Part shown: piece by piece, positions 55,164 to 63,701 of the stretch
Layout of the letters: each line of letters begins with the position of its first letter
Numbering within the stretch: position 1 is the stretch's first letter
NCBI RefSeq assembly: GCF_000252125.1
Contig: NZ_AHKF01000020.1
Location: 124,001 to 188,000, forward strand
DNA: 64,000 nucleotides
Origin: Flavobacterium frigoris PS1
GTDB taxonomy: Bacteria > Bacteroidota > Bacteroidia > Flavobacteriales > Flavobacteriaceae
Direction of reading: 5' to 3'
Made by a program: the position numbers and the translations under genes
The notes under the pieces: generated by a model
What the model was told of the DNA's origin: nothing
Databases searched by the model: none
What the model saw: only the letters and a program-made list of their open reading frames with translations

Positions 55164-55524
55164 GTATGCCGTTATTCGGGTTGTACCTAGGGTAGAGCGC
55201 GAAGAATTCCTCAATGTAGGGATTGTCCTTTTTTGCAAAAAAGCTAAGTTTATAAAGGTACTTCATTCTCTTAATGTCCAAAAAGTACTTTCACTTTCAG
55301 TAGAAGCTGACGTGGAACAAATACAACTTAATTTATCTGCATTCGAAAAAGTGGCTCATGGCACCAAAGATGGTGGACCAATTGGATTGATGGATATTCC
55401 GTCGCGTTTTCGTTGGTTAACAGCTTTGCGTAGTTCCGTAATTCAAACTTCAAGACCGCATCCAGGGTTGTGCGATGATTTGGAACAAACAATGCAACGA
55501 TTATTTGAAGAGTTTGTTTTATAA
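55141..55524 (+). CDS. DUF3037 protein, partner of the HipA-like kinase
   Basis: This 127-residue protein starts inside the last codons of the HipA-like gene, in another frame. It carries DUF3037 features: YEYAVIRVVPRVEREEFLNV, VGIVLFCKKAKFIKV and the C-terminal RSSVIQTSRPHPGLCDD followed by LEQTMQRLFEEFVL. HipA_2 and DUF3037 genes occur as adjacent pairs in many bacteria (family knowledge). The function of the pair is not established. A regulator or antitoxin-like role is possible but is inference only. Confidence 0.85.
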   Translation: MQEKNLYEYAVIRVVPRVEREEFLNVGIVLFCKKAKFIKVLHSLNVQKVLSLSVEADVEQIQLNLSAFEKVAHGTKDGGPIGLMDIPSRFRWLTALRSSVIQTSRPHPGLCDDLEQTMQRLFEEFVL

Positions 55525-55571
55525 AGCATAATTCTGAATAGGGCGAAAAGCAGTCTTTCTCGCGCTAAAAG

Positions 55572-55652
55572 TCAGGCTGGTTTCTTCTCCAAGACCATAA
55601 ATTCTATTTTCTCTTCAGGTATTAAAATGTGACTATCACTCCGTGGGAAAGC
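55572..55652 (-). pseudogene. Decayed 3' fragment of a GNAT acetyltransferase gene
   Basis: On the minus strand it reads AFPRSDSHILIPEEKIEFMV followed by LEKKPA and a stop. This aligns with the C-terminus AFPVSDIHIPISDEKLEFMV-LEKKIT of the GNAT gene at 63702. An in-frame TGA lies just upstream, and no longer homologous frame is seen. It is therefore a truncated relative of that gene, about 8 kb away and in the same orientation. Confidence 0.65.
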
Positions 55653-56015
55653 TTGTCATTCTCGGCTATGTCATTTTCTTGAAATTAGTTTTTTTCGACC
55701 AACAACAATTCTTCAACTATAGTCCAATTCAATTAAGGTTAAAACTGTCTTTTCATGATTTGAAAACAGATTGAATAGGATCATAATATCAAAATCGCGA
55801 AAAATTAAGAGTAGCTGAGTGCTACATAGGATTGGTTTTATGGTAGCAAAGGTCTTTCATGTCTTATGTTTATCGTTTTTTCAGCTGTTTTAAGGTACTT
55901 CTCTTAAAATACCAATAGTAAATTCTATGATTTTTTGGTTTGGAGAATTAACTAGATACCAATGCACCAATAAATTTACTTTTGGTATTCTACCCTAAGT
56001 TTCTCAGTTGAAGGA
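55653..56015. other. Intergenic region between GNAT fragment and sbtA
   Basis: AT-rich sequence with no supportable gene. TACCAATAGTAAA and TACCAATGCACCAATAAA recur within it, but too loosely to call a repeat. It probably holds the end of the sbtA transcript. Confidence 0.35.
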
Positions 56016-56978
56016 TTAGGTGTTTTGTACAATTAGAAAATAGATAGGCATTCCAATCGTAATATTTATAGGAAAGGTAACAGCAAGAGCCATAGGTAAG
56101 AAAAGACCAGGATTTGCTCTGGGGACCGATATTTTCATGGCTGCAGGAACAGCGATATAGGATGCGCTTGCTGCTAAAATTGCAAATATAAACCGATTTG
56201 AAATATCCGGCGTTATGAACGAACTTAGCATGGCTACTACGCAACCGTTAAATATAGGGATGAAGATAGCGAATAGCAGTGGAAACCAGCCGAAGGAGAA
56301 GAAAGCTTTCAGTTTTTGACCGGTCGTGATTCCCATATCTAAGAGAAATATAGCAAGAAATCCTTTAAAAAGGTCGTTTGTAAAGGGCTTTATACCTTCA
56401 GCCTGTTGCGCATTTGCTACGAAGCCAATAAATAAACTACCAAGAATAAGCAATACACTGCCGTTTGTAAAAGAGTGTTTTATAACGGTACTTTTATTAA
56501 TCGTTTCAGACTCTTCTTTGTTAAAAAGAGATATCAATAATAGACCAATAATTATAGCAGGAGATTCCATTAAAGCCATTATAGCAACCATGTGTCCATG
56601 AAGACTTAAATTTTGTGTTTCGAGATAGGAAACTGCGGTCACAAATGTCACCGCGCTTACTGATCCATATGCTGCTGCTATTGCACCAGAATTAAATACA
56701 GTTAGTTTTTTTCTTAAGATAAAGAAGGTATAAAGCGGAATGATTAGCGAAATGAAAATGCCAAATAACATGGACCATCCAATTTCGCTGGTAAATGTTT
56801 CATGAGATAATTCTTGACCTCCTTTAAATCCTATAGCAAACAAGAGGTAAAGTGAGATGAATTTTGAAGAGTTGGCAGGTATTTCTAAATCACTTTTTAA
56901 GTATACAGCGATGATACCAAGCATAAAAAACAATAATGCGGGATTAGTTAAATTGTCAATCAGTAAGTTAAAATTCAT
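56016..56978 (-). CDS. sbtA: SbtA-type sodium-dependent bicarbonate transporter
   Basis: This 320-residue inner-membrane protein has about ten hydrophobic helices in an inverted repeat. Family blocks are LYLLFAIGFKGGQEL, AIAAAYGSVSAVTFVTAVSY and the mirrored ILAASASYIAVPAAMKISVP. These match the SbtA (DUF897) fold, which takes up bicarbonate with Na+. In cyanobacteria SbtA is gated by the PII-like SbtB; here a CutA-like PII-superfamily protein is encoded in the same run (60806). It is the last gene of the run, 20 bases after the dihydroorotase-like gene. Confidence 0.88.
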   Translation of the reverse strand: MNFNLLIDNLTNPALLFFMLGIIAVYLKSDLEIPANSSKFISLYLLFAIGFKGGQELSHETFTSEIGWSMLFGIFISLIIPLYTFFILRKKLTVFNSGAIAAAYGSVSAVTFVTAVSYLETQNLSLHGHMVAIMALMESPAIIIGLLLISLFNKEESETINKSTVIKHSFTNGSVLLILGSLFIGFVANAQQAEGIKPFTNDLFKGFLAIFLLDMGITTGQKLKAFFSFGWFPLLFAIFIPIFNGCVVAMLSSFITPDISNRFIFAILAASASYIAVPAAMKISVPRANPGLFLPMALAVTFPINITIGMPIYFLIVQNT

Positions 56979-56998
56979 GTTTTTTTATTTTATTGTTT

Positions 56999-58351
56999 TT
57001 ATCTGTGTTTTTCAAATTTTAATCTTTTGCCATTACTACTTTTATTAAAGGATCCCTGGTCATACACTAAGGTTCCATTTACAAATGTTTTTACAATTTT
57101 GCTGTTGAATATTTGATTTTCGAATGGCGACCATTGACACTTATAATGTGTGTTTTCATTTGTTACTGTCCATTTAGTATTGATATCGATCAAGACTAGG
57201 TCAGCGTAGTTCCCTTCACGAATATATCCCCGTTCCTTCATTCTATAAATTTCAGCAACATTATGACACATTTTTTCAACTATTTTTTCTAAACTTATTT
57301 TGCCTTTATGGAATAATTCCAGCATAGCTGATAGCGCATGTTGAACCAAAGGACCACCTGATAAAGCCTGAAAATAATTTCTGCTTTTTTCTTCGTTGGT
57401 ATGCGGGGCATGATCGGTTGCAATAATGTCAAGTTTGTTCTCTAAAAGTGCCGCTAATAGTCCGTTTTTATCTTTCTCTGTTTTAATTGCAGGATTCCAT
57501 TTTATTTTGGCGCCCAATTTTTCATAATCTTTGTCTGAAAACCACAGATGATGAATGCAAGCCTCGGCGGTAATTCGTTTTTCTCGAATAGGGATATTTC
57601 CTTCAAATAAATTAGCTTCTGCTGCCGTAGAAACATGAAACAAATGGAGACGATTATTGTATTTTTTAGCTATTTCTAAAACTCGTTTTGTTGCGACTAA
57701 GCAGGCTTCCTCACTTCTTATTTTAGGATGGATTTTAAACAGAACCTGCTCTCCATATCTTTTACGATATTTGAATGTATTCCGTTTCATTATAGCATCA
57801 TCTTCACTGTGCAGTGCAACCAAGGTGTTCGCGGAGGAAAAGAGTTTTTCTAAAAATTCTGGATAATTAGTCAGAATACCCTCGTCATTATTAAAATAAA
57901 GGCCGTCATCAGTTATTCCGCAAACATTTTCATTGTCTGTTTTTAAAGCCTCCTCTAAATTATTTTGGTTTATTCCCATAAAAAAGGAATAGTTTGCTAA
58001 TGATTTTTTTGCTGCTATGGCATATTTTTCCTCCAGTAACTCTTGAGTGAGCGTATTGGGAATTGTATTGGGCATATCCATAAATGACGTAATTCCTCCT
58101 GCGACGGCTGCTTTAGATTCAGAATAGATTGTGCCTTTGTGTGTTAAACCCGGTTCACGAAAATGAACTTGATCATCAATTATGCCAGGCAATAAATAAA
58201 GTCCTTCGGCATTAATTTCATGGTAGGAGCCGGAATTTGTTAAGTCGATACCAGCCTCAATTTTTTCAATTCTTTCATTTACCATTAGCAAATCGGCAGT
58301 AATTATTTTGCCCTCGTTTACAATAAAAGCACTTCGAATGATCGTTCTCAT
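56999..58351 (-). CDS. pyrC: Dihydroorotase-like amidohydrolase
   Basis: This 450-residue amidohydrolase has DDQVHFREPGLTHKGT, SFMDMPNTIPNT, VALHSEDDAIM, LHLFHVSTAAEA and DIIATDHAPHTNEEK, so the barrel metal ligands His, His and Asp are present. The first His of the HxH motif is Gln (QVH), which I recall as common in Bacteroidota PyrC. At the position of the carboxylated Lys it reads CGITDDGLYF, with Asp instead, like the Asp-type enzymes. It may close carbamoyl-aspartate to dihydroorotate or act on a related cyclic amide. It lies 3 bases after the threonylcarbamoyl-AMP synthase gene and 20 before sbtA. Confidence 0.82.
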   Translation of the reverse strand: MRTIIRSAFIVNEGKIITADLLMVNERIEKIEAGIDLTNSGSYHEINAEGLYLLPGIIDDQVHFREPGLTHKGTIYSESKAAVAGGITSFMDMPNTIPNTLTQELLEEKYAIAAKKSLANYSFFMGINQNNLEEALKTDNENVCGITDDGLYFNNDEGILTNYPEFLEKLFSSANTLVALHSEDDAIMKRNTFKYRKRYGEQVLFKIHPKIRSEEACLVATKRVLEIAKKYNNRLHLFHVSTAAEANLFEGNIPIREKRITAEACIHHLWFSDKDYEKLGAKIKWNPAIKTEKDKNGLLAALLENKLDIIATDHAPHTNEEKSRNYFQALSGGPLVQHALSAMLELFHKGKISLEKIVEKMCHNVAEIYRMKERGYIREGNYADLVLIDINTKWTVTNENTHYKCQWSPFENQIFNSKIVKTFVNGTLVYDQGSFNKSSNGKRLKFEKHR

Positions 58352-58354
58352 GAG

Positions 58355-59308
58355 TTATTTCTTTATTGCTCTTTGCAAGCGGTCATTTAATGTTTTGCCC
58401 AAACCATCGTCTGGAAATTTTTCTGCAATAATGACATCTAAATTACTTTTGTCCAAACGGTGCAATGCTGCATACAATTTTGTAGCTGCTTCGTGTAAAT
58501 GGCCATTCTCAGAAAGTACTTCTTGAATTGCATCTTCTTGGTTTGGTATTTCATTTTTATAAAGAAGCAATCCGATTTTTTTTCCTTGAAAAGAGTGTAC
58601 TAAATCGGCTACATGGTTCGTTAGATACGTATCAGTAATAGGAGCGTAGTGCCTGGAAAGCATACCGGGAGAATTGGGTGTGTTATCGTTATTTACAGTA
58701 AATAATAGGGGTCCAACTACTCTTTCAATTTCCTCTACGGAAATGGAGCCATACCTGTATAATACTGGTTGATTGCCTTCAAATCCAATAATAGTTGATT
58801 CTACACCTCTTTCACAGCTACCACCATCTAATATAACTTCAAGCTCTTCTTCAAAATAATCGAAAACATGTCCTGCAGTTGTCGGACTAATAGAACCAAA
58901 AGGATTTGCGCTTGGTGCAGCCAGCGGAAAGTCAAGTTTTTCTAAAACTGCTAGTGCAATAGGGTGATTGGGTACTCGTACCGCCACGGTTTCTTTGCCC
59001 GCTGTTATTAAGTCGGAAATATGCGGTTGTTTTTTTAAGACTAAGGTTAATGGTCCAGGCCAAAACTCTTCGGCAAGCTTTAAAGCCATAGTAGGAACAT
59101 CAGAGGCAATGGTACTTAAAGATGAAACGGACTTAATATGGACAATTAGTGGGTTGTAATAGGGCCTCTTTTTAATAGCAAATATTTTTTTTAAGGCATT
59201 TTCGCTATAAGCATTTCCTGCCAAGCCATATACGGTTTCAGTAGGAATGGCAATTATATCGTCATTTTGTAGTGCCTTTGCAGCTTTGTTTATATTAGTT
59301 GTTATCAA
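58355..59308 (-). CDS. L-threonylcarbamoyladenylate synthase (Sua5 type)
   Basis: This 317-residue enzyme makes threonylcarbamoyl-AMP from threonine, ATP and bicarbonate for the t6A37 modification of tRNA. The YrdC domain shows IAIPTETVYGLAGNAYS, KRPYYNPLIVHI, WPGPLTLVLKK, VAVRVPNHPIAL and AAPSANPFGSISPTTAGHV. The C-terminal Sua5 domain follows the SPGMLSRHYAPIT linker (about 210 onward). It uses bicarbonate directly, which fits the neighbouring SbtA transporter. It lies 9 bases after the DUF6671-like gene in the same run. Confidence 0.93.
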   Translation of the reverse strand: MITTNINKAAKALQNDDIIAIPTETVYGLAGNAYSENALKKIFAIKKRPYYNPLIVHIKSVSSLSTIASDVPTMALKLAEEFWPGPLTLVLKKQPHISDLITAGKETVAVRVPNHPIALAVLEKLDFPLAAPSANPFGSISPTTAGHVFDYFEEELEVILDGGSCERGVESTIIGFEGNQPVLYRYGSISVEEIERVVGPLLFTVNNDNTPNSPGMLSRHYAPITDTYLTNHVADLVHSFQGKKIGLLLYKNEIPNQEDAIQEVLSENGHLHEAATKLYAALHRLDKSNLDVIIAEKFPDDGLGKTLNDRLQRAIKK

Positions 59309-59317
59309 AGTTTTTTT

Positions 59318-60154
59318 TTAAGGATTACAGTTGTCACAATACGTAGGATCTTCGAATTGTTTTTTATGCGGATACTTTTCTTCTTTTGTATACGAACATT
59401 TTTGACAGCAATAGAGATGGCTCAATGTAGAACGAGTTGGTAAATGACATAGGTCGCATGGTAGCCCTTGCTTTGCAGCGGTTATGGCAAATCCTGGTGT
59501 ATTGCAATCTGGGCAAAAGGAATTTATTTTTTGAGTTAATTTGATTGCGGCCTTTTTTATCACTCTCATTCGGGATGGATTATACATTGCTCTCATATCT
59601 GTTTCTACATACATACTGCCGTATAATTTATTGAAATGAGTATAGGCTTTAGCTAGTTTCCTCCAGTTAGTAACTCCTTTTTCAATGTCAAGAAAATCAG
59701 TATCTGTTTTTATAACTATTAGACCATGAGACGGGAATTTAGCCCTTGAGGCAAACTCATGTAACTCAGTTTTACTCGTAATTACAGAACCATTAAAATT
59801 GGTTTCCAAGCTTATTTCTCTAATCACAATTTCTAAATTATTTTTTTTGTCAATAAACAGTAAAAATTCATCATCAGCATGTACAAAAAAAAGGGATGGA
59901 TGAGGTCCAAAAGAACCTTCGCTTGCTATTGCCATATCACAGTTTGTTAAATCCATTGCCAACAAGCATTTTTTTCTTGCAGTTGTGATAGGATCTTCTT
60001 TTCTGGCGACTTCTCCTGTAAAAGTACCAAGCATATATGTGTCAAGATGTTCCGCAGCAAAGCACTTTACGCCTAATTCACGCTCTAAAATTGGAGCAAT
60101 TACTTTCTCTTTACTATGCTTGGTAGCTATTACTAAATCCCTTCCTTCAAACAT
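59318..60154 (-). CDS. DUF6671-like protein with C-terminal zinc ribbons
   Basis: This 278-residue protein starts MFEGRDLVIATKHSKEKVIA. An N-terminal alpha/beta domain (about 1-120) contains the blocks LDTYMLGTFTGEVARKEDP and AIASEGSFGPHPSLFFVHAD. The C-terminal 60 residues hold four Cys pairs (CPDC, CDLC, CQKC, CDNC), which suggest two zinc ribbons. I believe it belongs to DUF6671, whose function is unknown. Its place between bicarbonate-linked genes hints at a role in the same response (inference). Confidence 0.65.
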   Translation of the reverse strand: MFEGRDLVIATKHSKEKVIAPILERELGVKCFAAEHLDTYMLGTFTGEVARKEDPITTARKKCLLAMDLTNCDMAIASEGSFGPHPSLFFVHADDEFLLFIDKKNNLEIVIREISLETNFNGSVITSKTELHEFASRAKFPSHGLIVIKTDTDFLDIEKGVTNWRKLAKAYTHFNKLYGSMYVETDMRAMYNPSRMRVIKKAAIKLTQKINSFCPDCNTPGFAITAAKQGLPCDLCHLPTRSTLSHLYCCQKCSYTKEEKYPHKKQFEDPTYCDNCNP

Positions 60155-60161
60155 ATTATTT

Positions 60162-60443
60162 TTATGATTTAGAAAGATTAATCTTTACTTCAGCAATGAT
60201 CTTGACGGTTTCATTGTTGTGTTTTGCATCTACTATTAATTTAGATATGGCATCCATACTTTTTTGTAATTCAGGAATCCTTTTTACTGCCGCAAGGTCT
60301 TTTTCTCCAAAACGTTCTTCGGAGCTAAAATTTTTATTTTGATGAAAATGTATTTTACTAAAAAAAATATTCATAAGTATTTCTTCCGCTTCGTCAGGAG
60401 AAAATTGCCCATCAATAAGTTTCAATTCGTTTGTATTTTTCAT
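60162..60443 (-). CDS. Small conserved-looking protein of unknown function
   Basis: This 93-residue soluble protein (MKNTNELKLIDGQFSPDEAE) is mostly helical by composition and has no Cys or known motif. Its ATG overlaps the TGA of the upstream 55-residue gene as ATGA, a sign of translational coupling. It ends 7 bases before the DUF6671-like gene. I do not recognise the family. Confidence 0.65.
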   Translation of the reverse strand: MKNTNELKLIDGQFSPDEAEEILMNIFFSKIHFHQNKNFSSEERFGEKDLAAVKRIPELQKSMDAISKLIVDAKHNNETVKIIAEVKINLSKS

Positions 60444-60607
60444 TTTTGTATGTTTTTTTGGTTTGAAAGCTGTTTATAGATTAGTATTCCAATAATGATG
60501 GAAAAGGCCACCATTAATTCACTTTTAATCGGGTCCTTTGAAAAAAGGGAAATCCCAAAAAAAAGTATTAGTACTGCTATTCCTGCATAAATTTTAATTT
60601 GGATCAT
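60440..60607 (-). CDS. Small membrane protein (two helices)
   Basis: This 55-residue protein starts at ATG 60607 (MIQIKIYAGIAVLILFFGIS). It has two hydrophobic helices (about 6-18 and 30-43) and a polar tail (KQLSNQKNIQK). Its stop overlaps the start of the next gene by ATGA. The family is not recognised. Its place in a run with SbtA suggests a membrane partner (inference). About 200 bases separate it from the CutA-like gene upstream. Confidence 0.6.
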   Translation of the reverse strand: MIQIKIYAGIAVLILFFGISLFSKDPIKSELMVAFSIIIGILIYKQLSNQKNIQK

Positions 60608-60805
60608 TTTGCATCTCGTTTTTAATAGTGAGTATAGAATCAATTTTAATTGATTCTATACTTTTTTTATTTACTTTAAACCGTTATTTTGGAAAGTAGA
60701 ACGTTTGTATAGCCTTATCCTTGTGATTTTATTTGTTTATGCAGTGGTGTTAAATCCACATCTTAGTTTTGAGCTTAGACATTAAATTTTAAATCGGAAT
60801 TGCTT

Positions 60806-61093
60806 TTACGGTATTATCAAAAAGTCTGTTGGAACCAACAATTGGAGTGGAGTTAATATGAGTTTCTTCCCCAATTTTTTTTCCACTGCAGCAACAATTG
60901 CATTGAATAGTGAAGCCTTAGACAGTGCAGTGATAACATCATAAGCTTCTTCAGAAAGAATGTCTTCCATTAAATTATATGAAATATTATTTTTATCAAT
61001 CGAAGCGGAGGCTATTAACTTGTCTTTCAATAGTAATTGTATCAATTCTTTAGGGTTCTGTTCTTTTTTTAGATAGATAGTAACATTTATCAT
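60806..61093 (-). CDS. CutA-like/PII-superfamily small protein
   Basis: This 95-residue protein starts MINVTIYLKKEQNPKELIQL. The order of a short strand, a helix (PKELIQLLLKDKLIASASID), then YDVITALSKASLFNAIVAAVEKK matches the CutA1/PII ferredoxin-like layout. The Trp and Cys residues of classical CutA1 are missing. A trimeric, ligand-sensing role like that of SbtB would fit its place in a run with sbtA, but this is inference. It starts 19 bases after the isocitrate dehydrogenase stop. Confidence 0.55.
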   Translation of the reverse strand: MINVTIYLKKEQNPKELIQLLLKDKLIASASIDKNNISYNLMEDILSEEAYDVITALSKASLFNAIVAAVEKKLGKKLILTPLQLLVPTDFLIIP

Positions 61094-61112
61094 TGCTTTT
61101 ATATTTAAATAA

Positions 61113-62549
61113 TTACTGACCTTGTCCTAAGGAATATCCTGCTTTACCATCAAAAGAGTATAGGTTTTCTGTTTTTATGGTATCGACATTTTGATCGAAA
61201 GCCTTTTGAAGGAGTCCTATAATGTTCGTCTTATTTATTTCAGAATCTTCATTTGGTTTGAAACGACATCTCCAATGGTCCGTGCAAAAAGTCTCGTCAA
61301 AACCATTAGGCCAAACTTTTATTCCTCTGTTAGTAATCATGGTAAGTTTGATGGTTTCAGTCTCTATTTTTTTAATTTTTTCTGCCAATTCATCGGGCTT
61401 AGTTCCATTCCAATGCACAAAAATATCGATCCCAACCAATTCTTTCTTCGCGGCGGGTTTTCGTTTGTATTTTGGTAGAATGAGAGCCTCATTATTGGCG
61501 TAAGAAACTGCTTTTAGTAAGGTTGGCTTATGACCAAGATTCGCAATTACAGCTGTAGCAAATTCTTTTGTACCTACCTTTATTTTGCTGGTACCTTCTT
61601 TAAAAATATCATAGGTATGAATACCATCTTCTAATGTTTTGAGCCAAGCATTTTGAACTTTTTCTGCCACTTCAGTTTGTCCGATATGATTCAACATCAT
61701 AATAGCTCCTTGCAATAAACCAGAAGGGTTGGCTAGATTTTGTCCTGCTCTTCTTGGGGCTGAACCATGTATTGCTTCAAACATGGAGCACTCTTCACCA
61801 ATATTAGCCGAACCTGCCAAGCCTACTGACCCTGTTATTTGAGCAGCTACATCACTAAGTACGTCACCATAGAGATTTGGCATCACAATAACGTCAAACA
61901 ACTCAGGAGTGTCAGCCATTTTTGCGGCACCAATATCAATTATCCAGTGTTCATTTTCTATTTCAGGATACTCACTTGCTATTTCGTCAAACACTTGGTG
62001 AAACAAGCCATCTGTTTGTTTCATAATGTTATCTTTTGTAAAGCAAGTTACTTTTTTGCGATTTTGTTGTTTAGCATATTCAAAGGCATAACGAACAATT
62101 TTCTCGCAGCCTGGTCTGCTTATTAGTTTTAGACACTGTACCACTTCATCTGTTTGTTGATGTTCAATACCAGCATACAAATCTTCTTCATTTTCTCGTA
62201 CAATAACAATATCCATTACAGGATGCTTTGTACTTACAAAGGGATGCAAACTCTTGCAAGGTCTTACGTTTGAATACAGTCCAAGAAATTTGCGGGTGGT
62301 AACGTTTAGGCTTTTGTACCCGCCTCCTTGTGGAGTAGTAATAGGGGCTTTTAAAAAGATTTTGTTTCGTCTGATGGTATCCCAAGATTCCGAGGCAATA
62401 CCGTTAGAGTTGCCTGCGAGATATACTTTTTCGCCCACTTCTATTTCTTCTATTTCAATTTTAGCGCCTGCAGCTAAAATTATTTCTAAAGTGGCGTCCA
62501 TTATCTCAGGACCTATTCCATCACCTTTAGCTACCGTAATTTTTGTCAT
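61113..62549 (-). CDS. icd: Isocitrate dehydrogenase (NADP-type, Thermus-like with C-terminal extension)
   Basis: This 478-residue enzyme decarboxylates isocitrate to 2-oxoglutarate and CO2. The core reads TVAKGDGIGPEIMDATLEII, TTPQGGGYKSLNVTTRKFLG, IVRENEEDLYAGIEHQ, the metal-binding PNLYGDVLSDVAAQITG, and HGSAPRRAGQNLANPSGLL. The Arg-Arg after HGSAP suggests NADP. A C-terminal domain of about 130 residues follows, as in the Thermus enzyme. It is the first gene of the run, divergent from a LysR regulator with 93 bases between, so that regulator probably controls it. The reverse direction would fix CO2. Confidence 0.9.
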   Translation of the reverse strand: MTKITVAKGDGIGPEIMDATLEIILAAGAKIEIEEIEVGEKVYLAGNSNGIASESWDTIRRNKIFLKAPITTPQGGGYKSLNVTTRKFLGLYSNVRPCKSLHPFVSTKHPVMDIVIVRENEEDLYAGIEHQQTDEVVQCLKLISRPGCEKIVRYAFEYAKQQNRKKVTCFTKDNIMKQTDGLFHQVFDEIASEYPEIENEHWIIDIGAAKMADTPELFDVIVMPNLYGDVLSDVAAQITGSVGLAGSANIGEECSMFEAIHGSAPRRAGQNLANPSGLLQGAIMMLNHIGQTEVAEKVQNAWLKTLEDGIHTYDIFKEGTSKIKVGTKEFATAVIANLGHKPTLLKAVSYANNEALILPKYKRKPAAKKELVGIDIFVHWNGTKPDELAEKIKKIETETIKLTMITNRGIKVWPNGFDETFCTDHWRCRFKPNEDSEINKTNIIGLLQKAFDQNVDTIKTENLYSFDGKAGYSLGQGQ

Positions 62550-62610
62550 TTTGTACTTATTTTATATTTTACGGTGCAAAGTTGGTAATTCTAATTCATT
62601 AGTTTTTATT

Positions 62611-62618
62611 TATATTTG
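62611..62618 (+). promoter_or_regulatory. Candidate -7 element of the LysR gene
   Basis: TATATTTG lies 24 bases ahead of the LysR start. The nearest TTG (62582-62584) is 26 bases upstream, slightly beyond the usual spacing. The 93-base divergent region should also hold the operator of icd. Confidence 0.45.
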
Positions 62619-62642
62619 TAATGTAATCCATTAAAATTATTT

Positions 62643-63566
62643 ATGAAATATACCCTAAATCAATTGCAAATTTTTCTGAAAGTCGTTCAAACACAAAGTG
62701 TAACAAGGGCTTCAGAAGAACTTCATTTAACCCAACCCGCTGTTTCTATTCAACTAAAAAATTTTCAAGAACAATTTGAAATACCACTAACAGAGGTACT
62801 AGGCAGAAAAATATACATCACCGATTTTGGGAGAGAAATTGCAGAAGCGGCGGAAAATATTATCAACCAAGTATATGCTATTAATTACAAAACATTAGCT
62901 TATAAAGGGCAGTTATCAGGACGATTGAAGATTTCAGTTGTTTCAACAGGGAAGTACATAATGCCTTATTTTCTAACTGATTTTATGAAACAAAATTCTG
63001 GTATTGAATTATTAATGGATGTTACTAATAAGAATAAAGTTGTAGAGAGTTTAGTCAATAATGAGGTAGATTTTGCACTAGTTTCAATCTTGCCTTCCTC
63101 ATTAAAGATTGAAAAGATGGATTTGCTTCAAAATAAATTATTCTTAGTAAATGATCAAAAAACAAAATTTAAAAAGGGAGTTACCATCACAGAAATATTT
63201 AATGATTTACCCTTGATTTTTAGAGAGAAAGGTTCAGGAACGAGACAAACAATGGAGAGTTTCATTGAACGTAATAATATTTCAGTCTTGAAGAAGATGG
63301 AATTAACATCTAATGAAGCGGTTAAGCAAGCCTTGTTAGCTGGTCTGGGATGTTCTATCATGCCATTGATTGGAATTAGAAGTGAATTACAAAGTAATGA
63401 ATTGCAAATAATCCCAATCAAAGGACTTCCTATTAGAACTACCTGGAGTTTAATTTGGCTCAAAGGCAAGAAACATTCCCCAGTTTCACTTGCTTTTTTA
63501 GAGTATTTAAAAAAAGAAAAAACACAAATCGTTCAGGATAAATTTAGTTGGTACGAGCAGTATTAA
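62643..63566 (+). CDS. LysR-family regulator, CbbR/CmpR-like
   Basis: This 307-residue regulator has an N-terminal winged helix (TLNQLQIFLKVVQTQSVTRA, LTQPAVSIQLKNFQEQF) and a substrate-binding-protein-like effector domain from about residue 90. The blocks GSGTRQTMESFIERNNI and ALLAGLGCSIMPLIGI, together with the overall length, resemble CbbR/CmpR regulators of CO2-fixation and bicarbonate genes. It is divergent from icd, the classical position for a LysR controlling its neighbour. The effector is unknown. A metabolite reporting carbon status is plausible. Confidence 0.88.
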   Translation: MKYTLNQLQIFLKVVQTQSVTRASEELHLTQPAVSIQLKNFQEQFEIPLTEVLGRKIYITDFGREIAEAAENIINQVYAINYKTLAYKGQLSGRLKISVVSTGKYIMPYFLTDFMKQNSGIELLMDVTNKNKVVESLVNNEVDFALVSILPSSLKIEKMDLLQNKLFLVNDQKTKFKKGVTITEIFNDLPLIFREKGSGTRQTMESFIERNNISVLKKMELTSNEAVKQALLAGLGCSIMPLIGIRSELQSNELQIIPIKGLPIRTTWSLIWLKGKKHSPVSLAFLEYLKKEKTQIVQDKFSWYEQY

Positions 63567-63701
63567 TAAACATACTTTTTGGGATGGCAGCCTAAAGTGG
63601 AGTGGAATTTTTAAAACTTTATTATCGCTTTAGGCTTAAAAAAAACAGATTTTGATAACTCTTTTAAAATGCTTACTCAAATCTAATAAAACCAGAAAAA
63701 A

